Assembly: GCA_946614075.1 (NCBI GenBank)
Contig: CAMOGO010000037.1
Location: forward strand, 1 to 8,700
Direction of reading: 5' to 3'
From: an uncultured Lachnospiraceae bacterium
GTDB taxonomy: Bacteria > Bacillota_A > Clostridia > Lachnospirales > Lachnospiraceae
DNA length: 8,700 nucleotides
Shown: positions 5,971 to 8,700 of the stretch, piece after piece
Position numbering within the stretch: the stretch's first letter is position 1
Layout of the letters: each line of letters opens with the position of its first letter
Translations under genes and position numbers: made by a program
The notes under the pieces: generated by a model
Database searches by the model: none
The model's input: the letters and a program-made list of their open reading frames with translations, nothing else
What the model was told of the DNA's origin: nothing

Positions 5971-7059
5971 TTAAAATGTCTTCAGGAAGCCGTGTAAAAG
6001 GGCTTCTGCCTGGGTGGGGGTGATTTCCACGCCTTCCTGCCAGGAAAAGTAGTAGTTCCGGTCCTTGCGTGTGGTCTTGAACTCGGGGAGGATGATGCTT
6101 CCCGGCTGCGGATAGAAAAAGCCATCCTTTCGCACACAGCACTCATCCGGGGACACCTTTGTGCGGTAAGCCGGGTCCACGGAGGAACCGATGCTCTTGG
6201 GGACGATGCGCTTCTCCAGGGTCAGGTAATAGTAATCCTTGGGATTGGGAAGATAGTGTGCCAGTGTGTCCTGACGGGGGAGCAGGAACAGCGACAAGGT
6301 ATTCCGGCGGCCGTCGATCCGGAAAAGCTCCGTGGAGGAGATAAAGGGCCGGGGGAGGTGGCAGGGACCGGAATAGTGAAGGCATAAAGCCGGCGCATCC
6401 CCCTCCTTGCTGCGGGAAAGGTCGATGGTGCTTTGCCCCTCGTAATGCCAGGGGAGTGAAGCCAGGTCCAGATAGGTCAGGATCGGCAGGAGCTCGGGCA
6501 TACCCATGACATCCTCTTCATTGTGCAGCATCAGGTCGTGTTCGTCCGCGTCGGTCGGACGGTTCAGAAAGCGGTGGTAGACCTCGATCAGCTCCCCGCC
6601 GGTGAAGACATCCTCGCGGTCAATCCCCAGGAAGCGTTCGATGGTTTTCAGCTTGACATTCTCCAGGGAGAGGAGCTTCTTGACCGGGCGGCACAGCTTG
6701 AGCAGATCCGTGCTTTCAAAAAGAGGAAAGGGATCTGACAAGGAATAGTGGGAGAAGCGTCCCTTTAAAAAAGGAATGTCAAAGGTATCTCCGTTAAAAT
6801 GGACGATCCGGTCAAAGCCCATGAGGAAAGCACTGAAAGCCTTCAGGACAGCCGCTTCTTCGAAAGCCGTATCGGCGAACCACTGGATGAAATGCCAGTC
6901 CTGATCCTCATACCAGGTCGCTCCGATCAGGTAAACCTGATGATAGCGGCTGGAGAGTCCTGTCGTTTCGATATCAAAAAACAGGCTGCGGCCGGGAAAT
7001 CTCCGGAAAAAGGCTTCACAGTCAGCCTGCGGGCGGTAATTCTTCTCAATCACCTTCAT
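5971..7059 (-). CDS. YprB-like RNase H-fold protein, putative 3'-5' exonuclease
   Basis: The 362-residue protein carries an N-terminal DEDD-type exonuclease fold. Motif I is FFDIETTG, with acidic D29 and E31. Motif II is HFNGDTFDIPFL at 86-97, with N88, D90 and D93. Motif III is HNEEDVMGM, with H178 and D182. Between them lies the family-typical TDLLKLCRPVKKLL...LGIDREDVFTGGE region. All expected metal-binding acids are present, so an active nuclease is plausible, but the substrate is unknown. Residues about 190-362 are not a domain I can name; they contain a Tyr-rich segment (DYYYLTLEK) and a C-terminal helix-like end. Similar C-terminal extensions occur in Lachnospiraceae homologues as I recall them. 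The ATG at 7059 is supported by AAGGAG 9 bases upstream. It is divergent from ruvAB across 231 bases holding LexA-like boxes and convergent with rpsA. No membrane segment or signal peptide is seen. Confidence 0.88.
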   Translation of the reverse strand: MKVIEKNYRPQADCEAFFRRFPGRSLFFDIETTGLSSRYHQVYLIGATWYEDQDWHFIQWFADTAFEEAAVLKAFSAFLMGFDRIVHFNGDTFDIPFLKGRFSHYSLSDPFPLFESTDLLKLCRPVKKLLSLENVKLKTIERFLGIDREDVFTGGELIEVYHRFLNRPTDADEHDLMLHNEEDVMGMPELLPILTYLDLASLPWHYEGQSTIDLSRSKEGDAPALCLHYSGPCHLPRPFISSTELFRIDGRRNTLSLFLLPRQDTLAHYLPNPKDYYYLTLEKRIVPKSIGSSVDPAYRTKVSPDECCVRKDGFFYPQPGSIILPEFKTTRKDRNYYFSWQEGVEITPTQAEALLHGFLKTF

Positions 7060-7060
7060 G

Positions 7061-7075
7061 AAAGGTTACTCCTTT
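7061..7075 (-). promoter_or_regulatory. Ribosome binding site of the nuclease gene in a small hairpin
   Basis: On the - strand, AAGGAG (7074-7069) lies 9 bases before the ATG at 7059 and decides this start. The same bases can form AAAGG-AGTAA-CCTTT, a 5-bp stem that ends just before the ATG. Weak occlusion of the site is possible but the stem is short. Confidence 0.6.
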
Positions 7076-7081
7076 ACAAAG

Positions 7082-7122
7082 CCATGAACGTACAAATCCA
7101 TGAATGGATATAGTCCATGAAC
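7082..7122. repeat. Three direct repeats CCATGAAC/T in the nuclease leader
   Basis: CCATGAAC (7082-7089), CCATGAAT (7098-7105) and CCATGAAC (7115-7122) occur at 16- and 17-base steps. On the - strand they read GTTCATGG, ATTCATGG, GTTCATGG. The copy at 7115 runs into the LexA-like box. The copy at 7082 supplies another GAAC half-site. ATGGA/TCCAT pairs within the array could also form small RNA hairpins. Confidence 0.7.
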
Positions 7123-7131
7123 ATACGTTTA
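7118..7131. promoter_or_regulatory. LexA/DinR box candidate for the nuclease gene
   Basis: TGAACATACGTTTA matches the Bacillus subtilis LexA consensus CGAACRNRYGTTYC at 12 of 14 positions, with an intact GAAC-N4-GTTT core. It lies immediately downstream of the - strand -10 candidate (7137-7142), over the expected transcription start, a good position for a repressor. Confidence 0.6.
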
Positions 7132-7136
7132 GGAGC

Positions 7137-7165
7137 ATTGTAACCGATCTAGGCGCCGAAAACAA
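7137..7165 (-). promoter_or_regulatory. Candidate promoter for the nuclease gene
   Basis: Read on the - strand, TTGTTT (7165-7160) and TACAAT (7142-7137) are 17 bases apart. The -10 matches 5 of 6 positions; the -35 only 3 of 6. The start would fall near 7130, giving a leader of about 70 bases and placing the LexA-like box at 7118-7131 over the start point. Confidence 0.45.
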
Positions 7166-7184
7166 GCATACACGCACAAAATAC

Positions 7185-7198
7185 CGAACAAATGTGCG
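7185..7198. promoter_or_regulatory. LexA/DinR box candidate in the ruvA/nuclease divergent region
   Basis: CGAACAAATGTGCG matches the palindromic Firmicutes LexA operator CGAACATATGTTCG at 12 of 14 positions. The left half CGAAC is perfect and the right half has one change (GTGCG for GTTCG). ruvAB is a known LexA target in several bacteria, which supports the call. It sits about 20 bases upstream of the best ruvA -35 candidate, so direct blocking of that promoter is less obvious than at the other box. Confidence 0.6.
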
Positions 7199-7218
7199 GC
7201 ATACCCTTGCGTTTTCTT

Positions 7219-7247
7219 TTGACTCATGGTATCGTAGCGGGTAGAAA
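7219..7247 (+). promoter_or_regulatory. Candidate promoter for ruvAB
   Basis: TTGACT (7219-7224, 5 of 6 matches) and TAGAAA (7242-7247, 4 of 6) are separated by 17 bases. The start would be near 7254, giving a leader of about 37 bases. TATAGT at 7266-7271 is a closer -10 match but has no -35 partner and lies too near the ribosome binding site. Confidence 0.5.
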
Positions 7248-7290
7248 AAAAGACGAAGCCTTTTTTATAGTACAGAGGAAATAGGATAAG

Positions 7291-7893
7291 ATGATAGCAA
7301 GTATTCATGGAGAGCTTCTGGAGGTGTCCGAGGAGGGCATCGTCGTAGAGGCCGCCGGAGTCGGATATAATATTATGGTGCCGGGCACGGTCCTTTCGGA
7401 GCTGCCGCGCGTGGGACAGGAGGTCCGGATTTACACGCACCTGTCGGTCCGCGAGGACGCGATGAAGCTGTATGGCTTTCTCGACCGGGAGGAGCTGGAG
7501 ATTTTTCGCCTGCTGATCGGCGTCAGCGGGATCGGCCCGAAGGGAGCCTTGGGGATCCTCACGGCTTTGACGGTCGATGAGCTGCGGATCGCTGTCCTCA
7601 CCGATGATCTGAAAACCATCGGAAAGGCGCCCGGTATCGGGAAAAAGACCGCGCAGAAGCTGATCCTGGAGCTCAAGGACAGGATGAAGCTGGTCGACGA
7701 GCAGTTCCTGAAGACGGAGAGCAGCGCCGCACCGGCAGGATCCGCCGAGACCGGACGAGACGAGGCGATCCAGGCTCTGATGGCACTCGGGTACTCAAGC
7801 TCCGAGGCATTGCATGCCATCCGAAGCGTGGAGCTTGGTCCGGAGGCAACGGCGGAGGAGTGGATCCGGGAATCCTTACGGTTCCTTTCCTAA
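7291..7893 (+). CDS. ruvA: Holliday junction branch migration subunit RuvA
   Basis: RuvA tetramers bind four-way DNA junctions and recruit RuvB motors for branch migration during recombinational repair. The 200-residue length is standard. The N-terminal OB-fold domain I starts MIASIHGELLEV and covers about 1-62. Domain II carries two helix-hairpin-helix motifs, GVSGIGPKGAL at 77-87 and APGIGKKTAQKLILELKDR at 113-131. A flexible Ser/Ala/Gly linker covers about 136-155, and the RuvB-contacting domain III (156-200) contains RDEAIQALMALGYSSSEA. The ATG at 7291 matches the family N-terminus. Upstream purine-rich bases (AGAGGA near 7274, AGGA at 7283-7286) make an imperfectly spaced ribosome binding site, which would fit modest expression. 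ruvB follows 24 bases after the stop, so the two form one operon, probably SOS-controlled given the LexA-like boxes upstream. Confidence 0.98.
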   Translation: MIASIHGELLEVSEEGIVVEAAGVGYNIMVPGTVLSELPRVGQEVRIYTHLSVREDAMKLYGFLDREELEIFRLLIGVSGIGPKGALGILTALTVDELRIAVLTDDLKTIGKAPGIGKKTAQKLILELKDRMKLVDEQFLKTESSAAPAGSAETGRDEAIQALMALGYSSSEALHAIRSVELGPEATAEEWIRESLRFLS

Positions 7894-7917
7894 TCCCACG
7901 AAGAGGAGGTTTTTCAT

Positions 7918-8700
7918 ATGCCTAAGCGTGTGATCTCGACGGAGGTTACCGACGAGGATCTTGTCATAGAGAATCATCTCCGGCCTCAGAAGCTGGATGA
8001 CTATATCGGCCAGAAAAAGGCCAAGGAGACCCTGAAAATCTACATGGAGGCTGCCAAGAGCCGCCAGGAATCCCTGGACCACGTCCTGCTTTACGGACCT
8101 CCGGGTCTTGGAAAGACGACGCTGGCCGGCATCATTGCCAATGAGATGGGAGTCAATCTGAAGATTACCGCCGGACCCGCGATTGAAAAGCCGGGTGAGA
8201 TGGCGGCGATCCTGAATAATCTGAAAGAGGGCGATGTCCTTTTCGTCGATGAGATCCACCGGCTGAACCGCCAGGTGGAGGAGGTCCTGTATCCAGCGAT
8301 GGAGGATTTTGCCATCGATATCGTCATCGGAAAGGGAACGGCGGCCCGCTCCATACGGCTGGATCTGCCGCATTTTACCCTGGTCGGTGCTACAACCCGC
8401 GCCGGCATGCTGACGGCACCGCTGAGGGACCGCTTCGGCGTCGTGCACCGGCTTGAGTTTTATACCCCGGACGAGCTGATGGAGATCATCCGCCGGTCGG
8501 CGAAGGTTCTGAAGGTGGAGATTGACGACAAGGGAGCAGCGGAGATTGCCGCGAGATCCCGGGGAACCCCGAGACTGGCGAACCGCCTGCTGAAGCGTCT
8601 GCGTGATTTCGCCCAGGTCAAGTACGACGGCGTGATTAATGAGGAAGTCGCGAATTTTGCCCTGGATATCCTGGATGTCGACAAGCTGGGCCTTGACCGC
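7918..8700 (+). CDS. ruvB: Holliday junction branch migration helicase RuvB, 3' end beyond the window
   Basis: AAA+ ATPase that forms hexameric rings around DNA and pumps it through the RuvA-bound junction. The frame is open from the ATG at 7918 to the window end (261 codons of a family length near 330-340), so most of the C-terminal winged-helix domain is missing. Seen motifs: the N-terminal [12 protein letters not shown] at 21-32, Walker [10 protein letters not shown] at 60-68, Walker B with DEIH at 111-114, sensor 1 GATTRAG at 157-163 and the arginine-finger segment APLRDRFG at 167-174. The sensor 2 region [13 protein letters not shown] begins at 215. All expected catalytic residues are present. 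The start is fixed by a strong AGGAGG at 7904-7909, 8 bases upstream and much better than the ruvA site, so RuvB may be made in excess. That fits its hexameric use, but this is inference. Confidence 0.98.
   Translation, partial: MPKRVISTEVTDEDLVIENHLRPQKLDDYIGQKKAKETLKIYMEAAKSRQESLDHVLLYGPPGLGKTTLAGIIANEMGVNLKITAGPAIEKPGEMAAILNNLKEGDVLFVDEIHRLNRQVEEVLYPAMEDFAIDIVIGKGTAARSIRLDLPHFTLVGATTRAGMLTAPLRDRFGVVHRLEFYTPDELMEIIRRSAKVLKVEIDDKGAAEIAARSRGTPRLANRLLKRLRDFAQVKYDGVINEEVANFALDILDVDKLGLDR

Noticed and set aside
6799..7113. + strand open frame opposite the nuclease start and leader
   Set aside because: Antisense shadow of the nuclease gene, whose DEDD motifs and ribosome binding site define the real strand.
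7266..7271. TATAGT as a ruvA -10 element
   Set aside because: Good -10 match, but no -35 partner at 16-18 bases, and the start would fall within the ribosome binding site.
7129..7440. - strand open frame across the ruvA promoter region and ruvA 5' end
   Set aside because: Overlaps ruvA in antisense, low-complexity translation, no ribosome binding site; a chance frame.

Overview
The window looks like core chromosome of a moderately high-GC Clostridia-type Firmicute, most likely Lachnospiraceae. The support is the gene order argS / BaiN-like flavoprotein / cmk / ispH / rpsA, a four-domain Firmicutes-type S1 protein, strong AGGAGG ribosome binding sites, and a YprB-type RNase H-fold protein next to ruvAB. 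The family-level placement is inference from gene order and protein style; no database search was possible. I see no phage, insertion sequence, CRISPR array, tRNA or rRNA.

Region 1 (about 1-5870, + strand) is a tightly packed run of five genes. It begins with argS, which lacks only its first few codons, followed by a HI0933/YhiN/BaiN-family flavoprotein, cytidylate kinase, IspH and ribosomal protein S1. Gaps are 17 and 23 bases, and two junctions overlap (4 and 13 bases), so co-transcription and translational coupling are likely. The 3' part of ispH is clearly more AT-rich than the rest. It carries a good sigma-A-like promoter (TTGAAA, 17 bases, TATGAT) that could give rpsA its own transcript. 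The run ends at a strong hairpin terminator that also has a T-rich flank on the opposite strand, so it can serve the convergent gene too.

Region 2 (5876-5970) is a short intergenic stretch between convergent genes. It is packed with inverted repeats: a 13-bp stem with a lopsided 10-base bulge and a nested hairpin, followed by a separate 10-bp perfect hairpin. It could be a dispersed repeat or a structured RNA; I cannot assign it.

Region 3 (5971-8700) holds a divergent DNA-repair locus. A YprB-like DEDD-fold putative 3'-5' exonuclease reads leftward. ruvA and ruvB (Holliday junction branch migration; ruvB runs off the window) read rightward. The 231-base space between them contains two sequences that closely match the Firmicutes LexA/DinR box, candidate promoters in both directions, and a triplicated GTTCATGG-type repeat in the nuclease leader. 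The most interesting reading is that the nuclease and RuvAB are co-controlled by the SOS response. That is a prediction from sequence, not a demonstrated fact.

I do not see a wholly novel multi-gene system. The points most worth checking are the LexA-flanked nuclease/ruvAB divergon, the structured intergenic element, and the ispH-internal promoter with the out-of-frame ispH/rpsA junction.
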